A stretch of 64,000 nucleotides of DNA from CAZFBA01 sp964517135 (GCA_964517135.1 CAZFBA010000011.1:43145-107144); one strand, 5' to 3'. Numbered from the stretch's first letter, positions 43,681 to 52,691 are shown. Numbers and translations: made by a program. The notes: generated from the sequence alone by a model not told the origin.

Positions 43681-45048
43681 ATGACAAGTATTTTAAATTT
43701 TCAACTCAGTCAAAATTCTTGGGCTATGGCCGGTGCTTCTGCATCTGCTTCATCCAATGGGTTCATTCCTCAGGCACAACAGCAACAAAACCCGCTCGGT
43801 CAAATGATGGGTATTGGCCTTCTGTTTGCCGGACTGGACTTAATTGATGATGGTGCCTTGAACGGCTCAATACTTCAAAACTTAATGGGTGGCGGTCAAC
43901 CACAACAGGCTATGCAGCCTCCAATGCAACCACCAATGATGCCACCTCCAATGATGCAACAACAACAGCCACAGCAAATGGCCCAGAATCCAATACAACA
44001 AAATCAAGCATTAGGTCAACACCTGCAAAACATTGGTGCTGACTTAAAAGATGATGGCATTCTTAATGGCAGTCATCTTAAACAACAACAACCACAGCAA
44101 CAGCAACAACAAAACCCTATGATGCAAATGATGCAAATGATGATGCAAATGATGATGGGCATCATGCAAATGATTATGCAAATGATGGGTATGAACCCTC
44201 AACAAATGCAAAATGCTATGGGTAACAATCAGGGTGGCGCACAGGCTACCGCAGCTGCTTCTGCTAACGGCAATGGTGCAAATGCCTTTGCTGCTGCTGG
44301 TGCTGGTACAAACAGCCCGTTCCAGCCTGCCGCACAATATGCTAACAACCCTGCTGGCAATGCTAATGCTTTCGCTGCTGCCGGTGCAAATAATAATGGT
44401 GCAAGTGCTTTTGCTGCTGCTGGCGCTAATGGTTCCTTCGCTTTCGCTGGTGCCTGGGCTATGGCCGGTAATAACACTGGTTCAGGACAACAGATTGAAA
44501 TCGGCAAAGACGGCAAAGGCGTCTGGGGAGACCCTCACTATGAAATCAATTTTGACAAAAACGGTGATGGCAAAATTGACAAAGGTGAAGGCGTAAAATT
44601 CGACCACAAAGGCGTTAACGGCAACACCTACAACATTTTTGAGGGTGACGGCATAAGTGTTAAAGGTCGTTACGATGAGTGGAAAAATAACCCCAATGCC
44701 CCTCAAATCATCGGTGAAGTTTCAGTAAACGACCAGGCTAAAATCACCAAAGATGGCAAACTCAATATGAACGGTCAGGATATGAACCTTAAACAAGGTG
44801 AAAAGGTTCAAATGCAAGATGGTTCACAGCTGGAAAAAACCAAAGACGGCTACAGAGTTCACTCAAAAGAAGGCGATGCCCACATTGATATCAGATGCAA
44901 CGGCAACTATATCGATGTTGACCCTGAAGGCAAATTTGGTAACCTTGGCGGTATCGTTGGCGAAGCTATGCAAAAAGCTATGAACGGTGAAAAATTACCA
45001 GGTAACGACTACTGGACTCAAAACTATGACCTAGGTAAAGTTCTCTAA
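43681..45048 (+). CDS. Gln/Met/Ala-rich protein with GDPH motif and EF-hand loop
   Basis: A 455-residue protein without signal peptide. The N-terminal 270 residues are low complexity: Gln/Pro/Met-rich blocks (PPMMPPPMMQQQQPQQ, then MMQMMQMMMQMMM) and repeats around NAFAAAGA and AWAMAGNN. From residue 281 a folded domain starts with VWGDPH, then a canonical EF-hand loop DKNGDGKIDKGE (292-303) and a beta-rich region to the end. GDPH is the self-cleavage site of the NopE1/DUF1521 (metal-ion-inducible autocleavage) and von Willebrand D-type domains. AGGAGG precedes the ATG, and a perfect terminator follows. The single-gene unit and strong signals suggest high expression. Export by the flagellar type III system is possible but unproven. 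Confidence 0.85.
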   Translation: MTSILNFQLSQNSWAMAGASASASSNGFIPQAQQQQNPLGQMMGIGLLFAGLDLIDDGALNGSILQNLMGGGQPQQAMQPPMQPPMMPPPMMQQQQPQQMAQNPIQQNQALGQHLQNIGADLKDDGILNGSHLKQQQPQQQQQQNPMMQMMQMMMQMMMGIMQMIMQMMGMNPQQMQNAMGNNQGGAQATAAASANGNGANAFAAAGAGTNSPFQPAAQYANNPAGNANAFAAAGANNNGASAFAAAGANGSFAFAGAWAMAGNNTGSGQQIEIGKDGKGVWGDPHYEINFDKNGDGKIDKGEGVKFDHKGVNGNTYNIFEGDGISVKGRYDEWKNNPNAPQIIGEVSVNDQAKITKDGKLNMNGQDMNLKQGEKVQMQDGSQLEKTKDGYRVHSKEGDAHIDIRCNGNYIDVDPEGKFGNLGGIVGEAMQKAMNGEKLPGNDYWTQNYDLGKVL

Positions 45049-45070
45049 CGAGATGTAAAATAAAATTCAA

Positions 45071-45098
45071 AAAGCCGCAGTTTATCTGCGGCTTTTTT
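45071..45098 (+). terminator. Rho-independent terminator of the GDPH gene
   Basis: AAAGCCGCAG/CTGCGGCTTT with a 5-base loop and further T. Confidence 0.9.
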
Positions 45099-45187
45099 AC
45101 GTTTAAGACACTCCGGGTAATTGCTAATAAATTATCCCCTGATATTAACGATTGCTGGCTTTTTTGCCACTGATTACTGATAATATT

Positions 45188-45748
45188 TTATATCTTGAGG
45201 TATTCTCTAGAAGAATTAAAAATAGAATTCAGGAACCCTGCATTAGAAACAGGATCAATGCCACCAGAAATCAGATATTGCTGCATTCTTGTCTGCCAGT
45301 ATGGATAAAAATCTTTAGGCGAAACCTGAAGAACCTGCAAAATACTTGAAAGATAGTTCCAGTCAAGTGGCAATGGCAATGCACCTCTCCACAGGTCAAC
45401 AATATCAACCCTCCTATTACGAGGAAACCGCTTTAAGAGCTGAACATTAGAAAGACCAAGTTTCTTTTGCTGAATTTTTAAATATTGTACGCCCGGATCA
45501 ATTAACTTGGGCTCTTCAGGACTTTTATACTCAGGAAATTCATCCGGACTCATGCCCATCACGACAGCAATTCTCTCTAAAGTTGTTATACGTTTTGAAA
45601 AAGCGACTTTGCTATCAATCAAACTATATACGTAGGATAAAGTTACCCCAATCATTTCAGCAAAATCTTTTTTATGCAGCCTGTTGCTCTCCAAAAACTC
45701 AATTAATCGCTTGCTGCTATCAGTAGTTGTAGTTGTTCCTACGTTCAC
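45188..45748 (-). CDS. XRE-family HTH regulator
   Basis: A 186-residue protein. Residues 12-70 are an XRE HTH (RLIEFLESNRLHKKDFAEMI, GVTLSYVYSLIDSK). Residues 95-150 look like a second, diverged HTH repeat (KKLGLSNVQLLKRFPRNRRV). The start is GTG with AAGGAGG eight bases upstream. It is convergent with the GDPH gene. Autoregulation or control of its neighbour is possible; operators were not identified. Confidence 0.82.
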   Translation of the reverse strand: MNVGTTTTTDSSKRLIEFLESNRLHKKDFAEMIGVTLSYVYSLIDSKVAFSKRITTLERIAVVMGMSPDEFPEYKSPEEPKLIDPGVQYLKIQQKKLGLSNVQLLKRFPRNRRVDIVDLWRGALPLPLDWNYLSSILQVLQVSPKDFYPYWQTRMQQYLISGGIDPVSNAGFLNSIFNSSREYLKI

Positions 45749-46079
45749 TATTAAACTCCTCCTTTAATATAGAACCGACTTTTTTACAGATAATTTTATA
45801 TTTAATTTTTCATTGTTCATTGTTGTATTTTGTTTTGTCAGGTAGCTTTTTGAATGCAAAAAGGCTGAACCTGTGGTATTTACCATAGTGTCCAACCTTT
45901 CCTTTTTTTTATGACTGATTATAAGGTTATTTCACGTGAATAGGTCTAACTATTTACTCTACAAATTTAAGTATTAATATAAATGTAACATAATCTCTGA
46001 ATTAAGGCTATGAAGTAAACTGTGTTAAATTATATGAAATTGTATTCTCTATAAAACAATAACTGATAAAGGGGCTATA
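45749..46079. other. Intergenic with an imperfect long hairpin
   Basis: At about 45858-45905, AAAGGCTGAAC and GTCCAACCTTT pair imperfectly around TGGTATTTACCA, with T runs on both outer sides. It could be a bidirectional terminator although no gene points at it from the left. The rest is AT-rich and holds the pth promoter. Confidence 0.4.
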
Positions 46080-46802
46080 ATGAAACTCATCGCCGGTCTG
46101 GGTAACCCGGGCAAAGAATATGAAGGCACCAGGCATAATATAGGCTTTATGGTGGTATCTAAACTGGCAGAAAAACATAATATACCCGGAAAAATGATGC
46201 CGCAATTCAAAGCCATCGTGGGTAAGGGGGTCATAAAAGGCGTCGATACTATAATCGTCGAACCGTTAACTTTTATGAATCTTTCTGGTTTTTCTGTCTT
46301 AAAAATTCTTAACTGGTATAAAATAGAACTTGCCGATTTAATTGTAGTATACGATGATATAGATTTTAATTTAGGCAAAATGCGCTTCAGGCCTGATGGC
46401 AGTGCTGGCGGGCACAAAGGTATTCAATCTATTATTGATCAGTCTGGCGGCAATCAGGGCTTCAGTCGTCTCAGAGTTGGTATAGGCCCTGGCCCTTCAG
46501 GGCCTGAAAGAAAAAATTTTGTATTAAAACCTTTTTTACCTGACCAGCAAAAGCTCGTTTCTGATACTATAAACTTAGCTGTAGAAGGTCTTGAGTGTTT
46601 TCTTAAAGAGGGTATTCAATCAGCAATGAACAGATATAATGGAATAGACCTGACACGACCTAAAAAGGTTAAAGCCAGAGGAAAAATTTTTATCGACTCA
46701 TCCCGGGGAAAATTTGATCAGGTTATCTATTTTTCAAATACAATAGGTTATGACACCTGCACCATTAATGAAATGTTTCCTGTTGATCTAATGACAATAT
46801 AG
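46080..46802 (+). CDS. pth: Peptidyl-tRNA hydrolase
   Basis: A 240-residue enzyme that frees tRNA from drop-off peptidyl-tRNA. The start MKLIAGLGNPGKEYEGTRHN holds Asn and the catalytic His; LTFMNLSG, VVYDDIDFNLGKMRF, SAGGHKGIQSII and RLRVGIG are intact. The family is usually about 190 residues; here a C-terminal tail of about 50 basic residues is added. AAGGGG precedes the ATG. An amidohydrolase follows after 13 bp. Confidence 0.96.
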   Translation: MKLIAGLGNPGKEYEGTRHNIGFMVVSKLAEKHNIPGKMMPQFKAIVGKGVIKGVDTIIVEPLTFMNLSGFSVLKILNWYKIELADLIVVYDDIDFNLGKMRFRPDGSAGGHKGIQSIIDQSGGNQGFSRLRVGIGPGPSGPERKNFVLKPFLPDQQKLVSDTINLAVEGLECFLKEGIQSAMNRYNGIDLTRPKKVKARGKIFIDSSRGKFDQVIYFSNTIGYDTCTINEMFPVDLMTI

Positions 46803-46815
46803 AAGGGTTTTGCAA

Positions 46816-48051
46816 GTGGTTAAAAAATTATTCAAGTCAAAATATGTCTATCCTGTCTCAAAACCTGTAATAAACGAAGGGGCAATACTTATAGAAAACG
46901 GTACAATTCTCAAGGTTGCACCGGCCTATGAGTTTTCAGATAGTGACATTGAAGGGGTGGAAATTATTGAATATCCAGAAGGTATGATCATACCGGGGCT
47001 TATTAATGCTCATACACACCTGGAATATTCTCTTGTAGGAAAAGTATCCAACAAGTCAATGGTAGATTTCCTCTGGCAGTCAATTGAAAAGACTGAAAGC
47101 TGGAATAGAAATCAAAATAAAATTATGGAAAGCGTCAAACACGGCATCAAACAATGCCTGGATTCAGGTGTTACGACAGTTGCAGACATCTCACGCTGGG
47201 GGGTATCTCCTTTTGTTTTGAGTGAATCACCCCTGATGGCTGATGTCGCACTTGAAGCTTTTTCTTATGATGAAAAATCTTCTCAAGAAGTCTTCAACAG
47301 GCTTAAAGATAAGGTTAATTATATACAAAATAAGATCTCAGATAAAATAAGGCTTTCTATCTCGCCACATTCAACCTATAATTGTGACCCCAGCCTGTGG
47401 GATAAAATTATCAATTATACCCTTGAAAACGGTATGCTGATTCACAGCCACATTTCTGAATCTATTGAAGAGAAAAAATGGTTTGAATTTGGCACTTCTG
47501 AAATTGATGAACTTCACAAAATGCTTGGCTGGCCGAAAATAAGCCCGCAAGTAACCTCTTTGTCACCTGTAGAGTATCTTTCAATGCTACAGCTATTACC
47601 TCCAAACCTGATAGCAATACACCTGTGTTATGCATCTACAAGAGACCTTGAACTGCTCGAAGATAAAAACGTTAATATATGTATCTGTCCACGCAGCAAT
47701 ATGTATTTACACAATAAACTGCTTGAATATGACCTTTTAAGAAGCCTTAAAATCAAGGCTCTGATAGGTACTGATAGCACCATGAGTGCAGGCAACCTTA
47801 ATATGCTGGAAGAAATCAGGTTTTATAACTCTAAAAGCCAGATACCTTATGAAGAGTTAACAAAGATGGTCACTCTTTACCCTGCAAAAGCACTCAGGCT
47901 CGATCACAAAATCGGCAGTCTTGAAAAGAATAAACTTGCTAACTTTATCGTTTTTGACCCTATAGAAACACCAGAAAACTGGATCAACTACAACAAACCA
48001 TCTCATGTTTATATAGAAGGCAACAGTGTTTTATCAAGAGCAATAATGTAA
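46816..48051 (+). CDS. Amidohydrolase-family deaminase/chlorohydrolase
   Basis: A 411-residue metal-dependent hydrolase of the TrzN/SsnA/MtaD group. Metal ligands are in NAHTHLEYS (HxH), SHISES (His about 217), HLCYAS and the Asp in IGTDSTMSA. Members deaminate purine-like compounds, including S-adenosylhomocysteine and aminofutalosine; the menaquinone-route deaminase is one candidate but cannot be proven here. The start is GTG at 46816, eight bases after AGAAGGG; a TTG at 46810 is too close to it. Confidence 0.85.
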   Translation: MVKKLFKSKYVYPVSKPVINEGAILIENGTILKVAPAYEFSDSDIEGVEIIEYPEGMIIPGLINAHTHLEYSLVGKVSNKSMVDFLWQSIEKTESWNRNQNKIMESVKHGIKQCLDSGVTTVADISRWGVSPFVLSESPLMADVALEAFSYDEKSSQEVFNRLKDKVNYIQNKISDKIRLSISPHSTYNCDPSLWDKIINYTLENGMLIHSHISESIEEKKWFEFGTSEIDELHKMLGWPKISPQVTSLSPVEYLSMLQLLPPNLIAIHLCYASTRDLELLEDKNVNICICPRSNMYLHNKLLEYDLLRSLKIKALIGTDSTMSAGNLNMLEEIRFYNSKSQIPYEELTKMVTLYPAKALRLDHKIGSLEKNKLANFIVFDPIETPENWINYNKPSHVYIEGNSVLSRAIM

Positions 48052-48130
48052 TTAATCGTGGATGCTATATATTTCAAATAATTTGATTATAGATTTTACA
48101 TTAATCAAATTGCTTCATTTCTATACACAT

Positions 48131-48164
48131 AAAAAAGCAAAAAACAGCTTAAGCTGTTTTTTGC
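48131..48164. terminator. Bidirectional rho-independent terminator
   Basis: GCAAAAAACAGC/GCTGTTTTTTGC forms a perfect 12-bp stem around TTAA, with T runs inside and, on the minus strand, just after the stem. Confidence 0.8.
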
Positions 48165-48233
48165 CCTTACATTTAGTGTTTTTTCTTTAAAGAAGCGTTT
48201 TTAGGATTTGGAACTTCGTTTTGTCTGTTGATA

Positions 48234-48249
48234 ACACTAAATATAGTGT
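48234..48249. promoter_or_regulatory. Palindromic motif, copy 1 (ACACTA-N4-TAGTGT)
   Basis: ACACTA-AATA-TAGTGT is a 6-4-6 inverted repeat. An identical arrangement recurs 234 bp further on. Operator-like. Confidence 0.45.
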
Positions 48250-48309
48250 GTTAAAGAAAAGAATGTGAATGAACAAGAAGAATGAATTAAGAATTGAATA
48301 CTATATAAT

Positions 48310-48471
48310 TTACTCAGAGTTTTTGTGTAGTACATCTATATGTATAGTACTAATATTTGCGTAGTCAGAGAATTTCAGAGGTTTTACAGATTTTATCAGC
48401 TTGTTCATTATATATACATTAAACTCTTTTTTCAATAATCCAAATGGATAAGTTTTTTTTGATTTTAACAC
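48310..48471 (-). CDS. Possible small protein (53 residues)
   Basis: An uninterrupted frame from GTG (inside the second palindrome) reads LKSKKTYPFGLLKKEFNVYI and continues to STIHIDVLHKNSE. The composition looks protein-like, but there is no ribosome site. It lies between two identical palindromes in a long AT-rich gap, with a terminator further along on the same strand. Weak. Confidence 0.25.
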   Translation of the reverse strand: MLKSKKTYPFGLLKKEFNVYIMNKLIKSVKPLKFSDYANISTIHIDVLHKNSE

Positions 48472-48483
48472 TATATCTAGTGT
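48468..48483. promoter_or_regulatory. Palindromic motif, copy 2 (ACACTA-N4-TAGTGT)
   Basis: ACACTA-TATC-TAGTGT, same arms and spacing as copy 1. The pair brackets the small minus-strand frame. Confidence 0.45.
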
Positions 48484-48489
48484 GGCCTG

Positions 48490-49007
48490 AAAAAGAAATT
48501 TTTAAATTTTGATTTTATACAAATAGAGCTTTAATTAACCTGTTATAAAGTGAACAATCTCTCATTTTGAAAATAACGAAAAATTTATAATTAGAAATAA
48601 AAAATATAATTTAGTTTATGGGTTTGTAATGGATGAAAATTAAAATATAAATTTTTTAAATGAGGTGAAAAAAAAGAGACAATAAGAAATTCCAATTGTA
48701 AAGTTTTTCTAAAATATTTTTTTTTCGTTTTTTGATTTTAAAAAACCTTATTATCAGACATTTTAGATGTTTTAAAACCCTGATTAAAAAGAAATTTTGA
48801 GCTTTCAAAGTTTTAAAAAGTTAATATTCATAATTAAAGTAACTTTTGAGAATATATAGTAAACGCATTTTAAAAACTTTTAGAAAAATCAAACAAAACA
48901 ACATCCCGTTTTTAATAAAAAAATAATCCTGCTTTAAGGAACAAAATGATTGAGTTATTATCATGTATGTTGAACAAGGTTAGTTACAAAAAAAGAGAGA
49001 AATAGCA
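48490..49007. other. Very AT-rich intergenic DNA
   Basis: Mostly A/T with long homopolymer runs. It should hold the promoter of the TPR gene at 49008, but too many TATAAT-like strings occur to choose one. Confidence 0.5.
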
Positions 49008-50864
49008 ATGATACAAAAAAAATTAATGGTTTTTATGCTTTCATTAATAATTACCGGAATAATTACCCCGGCAGCACCAGCCCAAAAACAAGAACCCGGC
49101 TATTATGAGATAAACATCAGCCAGAATGTCAATCTTTCAAAAGCACAAAAACTTCTGCAAGAAGGCAATGTAGATGGAGCACTTGAAATTTACAATCAGG
49201 AACTCGAAAAAGCCCCTGAAAACATACCAGCCAGAGTTGGCAGAGCGAATATATATAGTAGATTATTCAAAATTAAAGCAGCAAAAAGAGAATTTGAACG
49301 GGTACTTTCACAGGATCCAGGAAATTCAGATGCTCATAACGGGCTGGGGCTTACCTATTACCGTATGACAACTTCATCAAACATGGATATACGCTCTGAA
49401 ATTGGCAAAATATACAGACAGGCTTCAGAAGAATTTAAAAAAGCCATTGCCTCAAACCCCCAAAATGATGAGGCCATCGCAAACCTGGGTATGATATATC
49501 AACATCAGGGACGCTTCGACGAAGCTGAAAAGCTATACAGAGAATCACTTATGCACAACCCTATGAACGCTGATGCTAACTACAGACTGGGCACTATTGT
49601 TTATGAAAAAGGCGATGTGCAATCAGCTATTGACTATTATAACAAAGCACTCAGTATTGACTCTAAAAATTCTTCTGCACACTACCATCTTGGCGAAGCA
49701 CTGGTTGCAGAAGGCAAATATTCTCAGGCTATTGAATCACTTCAAACTTCCCTTTACCTGCATCCAAACTCAGCACCGGTTCATGAAAAACTAGGGGTAG
49801 CCTATAAACATCAGGGCAACGAAACTGCCGCTATCGAAGAGTTTAAAAAGGCTATCTCTATTAAGCCTGAAGATACACTGCCATATCTATTGCTTTCCAG
49901 TATTTATGAAGACCGTAACGACCTTGAACTTGCTATTGCAGAACTTAAAAGCGCCTTAAAAAATAACCCTGACTTTTCTGAAGCCAAACTTAAAATTGCT
50001 GAAATGTCTCTGGATACAGGAAAAACTGATCAGGCTATAGAATATTATAAAAAAACACTCATTGATGACCCCGGTAACCCCCTTGCTGAACGTGGACTTT
50101 CAAAAGCATACTTTAAGAAAGTTCAAGAAGATGTATCTTCAGGTATTGTTGCTTCTCCTTCACGGCTTTTAGAAGCAGAAAAGCTTGTAAAAAAGGCCAT
50201 TGCTAATGATCCTGAAGACCTTGAGCTGCATTACGCTATGTTTAGAATTGAAAAGCTTTCAAATAAACCTGAACCTTCCGAACAGGAACTTCTGCAAATG
50301 GCCAGTATGGTTCCATCAACCATTCCGCAGTCTCTTGATCAGGGCTACGCACTCTTTAAACTGAAAGATTTTAAAAAAGCCAGCAATATCTTTAGAGGTG
50401 TCTCTAATCAACTGACAGAAACAAATGACAAGCTTCTTGTCGCTGAAACCCTTATAGAGTATAAAAACTATGATATAGCTGAAGAACTTTTTAGATCAGT
50501 CCTGACAGAAAACTCTCAAAATGTTCAGGCACAGCGTGGAATAGAAAAAATCAAAAATAAACGCAGTGAAGCTGAAGAAAACTACCGGCTTGGCTGGGAT
50601 CTATTCAAAAAAGGCCAGCGAAAATCTGCCATCGATCAGTTCGTTAAAGCCCAGAATATTGACCCTGTTTTTGAAAAGCCCTATTACTGGGCAGGAGAAG
50701 TTTTCTCTAAAGAAGATATGTTTGCACAGGCCGTTAGCAACTATGAAAACTTCCTTAAACTAACAGACAACATCAACCTCGATGAAGTAGATAAAGACCT
50801 TGTTAAACGCCGCAAACACGCCGAAAAAATGGTCAGAAAACTCGGCAAAAAGGTTGATGACTAA
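49008..50864 (+). CDS. Secreted TPR-repeat protein
   Basis: A 618-residue protein with a signal peptide (KLMVFMLSLIITGIITPAAPA) and about fifteen TPR units (for example YNKALSIDSKNSSAHYHLGE and GNETAAIEEFKKAISIKPED) along almost its whole length. It is probably a periplasmic or outer-membrane scaffold. It is preceded by nearly 1 kb of AT-rich DNA. Partners unknown. Confidence 0.85.
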   Translation: MIQKKLMVFMLSLIITGIITPAAPAQKQEPGYYEINISQNVNLSKAQKLLQEGNVDGALEIYNQELEKAPENIPARVGRANIYSRLFKIKAAKREFERVLSQDPGNSDAHNGLGLTYYRMTTSSNMDIRSEIGKIYRQASEEFKKAIASNPQNDEAIANLGMIYQHQGRFDEAEKLYRESLMHNPMNADANYRLGTIVYEKGDVQSAIDYYNKALSIDSKNSSAHYHLGEALVAEGKYSQAIESLQTSLYLHPNSAPVHEKLGVAYKHQGNETAAIEEFKKAISIKPEDTLPYLLLSSIYEDRNDLELAIAELKSALKNNPDFSEAKLKIAEMSLDTGKTDQAIEYYKKTLIDDPGNPLAERGLSKAYFKKVQEDVSSGIVASPSRLLEAEKLVKKAIANDPEDLELHYAMFRIEKLSNKPEPSEQELLQMASMVPSTIPQSLDQGYALFKLKDFKKASNIFRGVSNQLTETNDKLLVAETLIEYKNYDIAEELFRSVLTENSQNVQAQRGIEKIKNKRSEAEENYRLGWDLFKKGQRKSAIDQFVKAQNIDPVFEKPYYWAGEVFSKEDMFAQAVSNYENFLKLTDNINLDEVDKDLVKRRKHAEKMVRKLGKKVDD

Positions 50865-50952
50865 AAACACAAAATAATGCTAACTTAAACTTGATGAAAT
50901 CTTTTCTCAGGTGTATGATAAACCCTGGTATAACATAACAGGGGCAAAAATC

Positions 50953-51690
50953 ATGATCAGCAAGAATATCAAAGACCTGCTTCTTGAAAAAGCCCGTAAT
51001 CAGGTCATTACAGATCTTCGTATTGGCCTGGCATATACTTATATAGAATTAAACAGCAACAATGCAGGTGTAGCATATACTCCCAAGTTTTTATCAGGAA
51101 AAACATGTTGCAGCTCAAACCAGATAGGCATATTGATAGGCAAATCAGCAGACAAATCAATTGAACTACTTGGAAGCAATAACCTCTATGCTTCAAGCAT
51201 AGGCCTCGCAACAGCTAATGCTCTTGCTAACTATGATATAGATAACCTCTCAGAAGGTGATATCCTGGATGTTATTACCATCAAGCCTGATGACTTTGTA
51301 GTAATGGCAGGCTACTTTGCCCCGCTTGTAACTGTATTGCAACAGAAAGCGAAAAAGCTTGTTATTGTTGAAAAAGAAAAAAAAGATAATTGCCTGACTG
51401 CTGATCAGCTCTCAGATATAATGCCTGACTGCAATGTTGCAATTATTACAGCTACGAGTATAATTGATAATTCTATTGATGCCTGCCTTGAACTTACAGA
51501 TAACTGTCGTGAAGTAGTTATACTTGGCCCATCTACACCATTACTTCCCGGGATATTTGCTAAAAAAAGTGTTACAGCCTTATCAGGCATGCAAATAATT
51601 GATAAAGAAAGAATGAAGCAGCTCATAAGCCATGGATGCGGTACAAGAAGCTTTAAAGAGAGTGTCAAAAAAGTAGTATTAAAAATATAA
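50953..51690 (+). CDS. DUF364/DUF4213-like protein (putative metal chelation family)
   Basis: A 245-residue protein resembling the DUF4213-DUF364 family: LRIGLAYTYIELNSNNAGVA near the N-terminus, IGLATANALANYD, then a Rossmann-like half with DFVVMAGYFAPLV, AIITATSIIDNSID and VVILGPSTPLLPGIF. The family is associated with metal or Fe-S metabolism genes, but its activity is not known. ATG at 50953 has AGGGG upstream; a GTG 42 bases earlier is in frame. The stop codon touches an R1 element. Confidence 0.75.
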   Translation: MISKNIKDLLLEKARNQVITDLRIGLAYTYIELNSNNAGVAYTPKFLSGKTCCSSNQIGILIGKSADKSIELLGSNNLYASSIGLATANALANYDIDNLSEGDILDVITIKPDDFVVMAGYFAPLVTVLQQKAKKLVIVEKEKKDNCLTADQLSDIMPDCNVAIITATSIIDNSIDACLELTDNCREVVILGPSTPLLPGIFAKKSVTALSGMQIIDKERMKQLISHGCGTRSFKESVKKVVLKI

Positions 51691-51764
51691 AGACTAATGC
51701 ATAAATGTAACAATAAATTTTTTGTTTTCGATTTTCAAAAATTTTTAAGCTATGCACCAATCTT
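51690..51764. repeat. R1 interspersed element, minimal copy 5 (75 bp)
   Basis: AAGACTAATGCATAAATGTA at the left and the complement of AAGATTGGTGCATAGCTTAA at the right, joined through TTTTCGATTTTCAAAA with no core. The direct repeat AATATA flanks the element. It abuts the stop codon of the DUF364-like gene. This copy best defines the ends of R1. Confidence 0.7.
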
Positions 51765-51856
51765 AATATAGCAATTTCAAATCATTACTATACTACATAT
51801 AAATGATTAATTTATTTGTTGTGCTAGCTGATTGACTCACTGGCTGATCAGTTTAG

Positions 51857-52351
51857 CTATCCTTCATAACCTCTTTTGCCTCTTTTACGTGCTATGTCTT
51901 CTGAAATGTTATCCTGCCAGCCTGATTTTACTTCTTCTATTCTGTCAAACCTGAATATATAAGGCTTGATATCAAGCAAAGGAGTACCGTCAAGTATGTC
52001 TATATTTTCAACATGAATCATATTATTTTCGATATAGTCCAGTTTAACAATGCTAAGCCCCAGCTGGTTAGGTCTAAATGGAGCCCTTGTAGAGAAAATA
52101 CCCCGTTCTACATCTTCTAAATAAGGCTTAACATGCAATTTTACTTTTTTAGCCTGGTGAAAGTGATACAGCAGTATAATATGTGAGAATTTATTTAAAT
52201 CTTTTAACCCATCAAGATATTCAGTATATAATTCAACAATACCCTTTATGCCAGAAGCATAAGCTGGTTGAATAGGCGTTTTTTCCTGTTCTTTGTGGAG
52301 TGTATGGATTATACCAATCGGCTCATAGACTATTTTTAACTGTTTATTCAT
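51857..52351 (-). CDS. TrmO/TsaA-family tRNA methyltransferase-like protein
   Basis: A 164-residue single-domain member of the YaeB/TrmO family: YEPIGIIHT at the start, GIKGIVELYTEYLDGLKDLN, FSHIILLYHFH, IFSTRAPFRPNQLGLSIVKL and LDGTPLLDIKPYI. Family members N6-methylate t6A37 of tRNA-Thr with SAM. It lacks the C-terminal extra domain of E. coli TrmO, which is common. Confidence 0.88.
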   Translation of the reverse strand: MNKQLKIVYEPIGIIHTLHKEQEKTPIQPAYASGIKGIVELYTEYLDGLKDLNKFSHIILLYHFHQAKKVKLHVKPYLEDVERGIFSTRAPFRPNQLGLSIVKLDYIENNMIHVENIDILDGTPLLDIKPYIFRFDRIEEVKSGWQDNISEDIARKRGKRGYEG

Positions 52352-52441
52352 AACAAAAATACCTTATCACACTAAATATCTGATATTATAGCTCAGAATA
52401 CATTATTGAGATCTCTGAATAATTTAAAAGTTCACAGATTC

Positions 52442-52525
52442 AAGAAATTAGTGTCGGGGGTTAAAAAAACCGCACAGCGGTTTTTTTAACCCCCTCCCTA
52501 TTTTTGCTGGAATCAGTAATTTCTT
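52442..52525. repeat. Element with inverted ends and an 18-bp-arm palindrome
   Basis: AAGAAATTAGTG at 52442-52453 and its imperfect complement CAGTAATTTCTT at 52514-52525 flank a perfect palindrome at 52456-52494: GGGGGTTAAAAAAACCGC, 3-base centre, exact complement. The right flank includes CTGGAATCAG, the complement of part of R2. No gene is encoded. Confidence 0.65.
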
Positions 52526-52691
52526 AATTAATCAGAGGTTCCTATTATTAAATGAATAGAAAAATATTATGCAGGTTTACCTTTTAATAGTTGTAATATC
52601 TTTGAAAGATTTCTTCCTGAACTTTTTTCTGGTAAATTAAAATAGAAATTATATTATACTAAATTAACCAATCAATCTTAGAAAGAAAAAT

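Noticed and set aside
43584..43847. Frame beginning MVVFIFIGDLSTQYF across the start of the GDPH gene
   Set aside because: It overlaps the real gene in another phase and lacks a ribosome site.
44044..44337. His/Leu-rich and Ala/Pro-rich antisense frames opposite the low-complexity half of the GDPH gene
   Set aside because: They are by-products of the CAA/ATG/GCT repeats on the coding strand.
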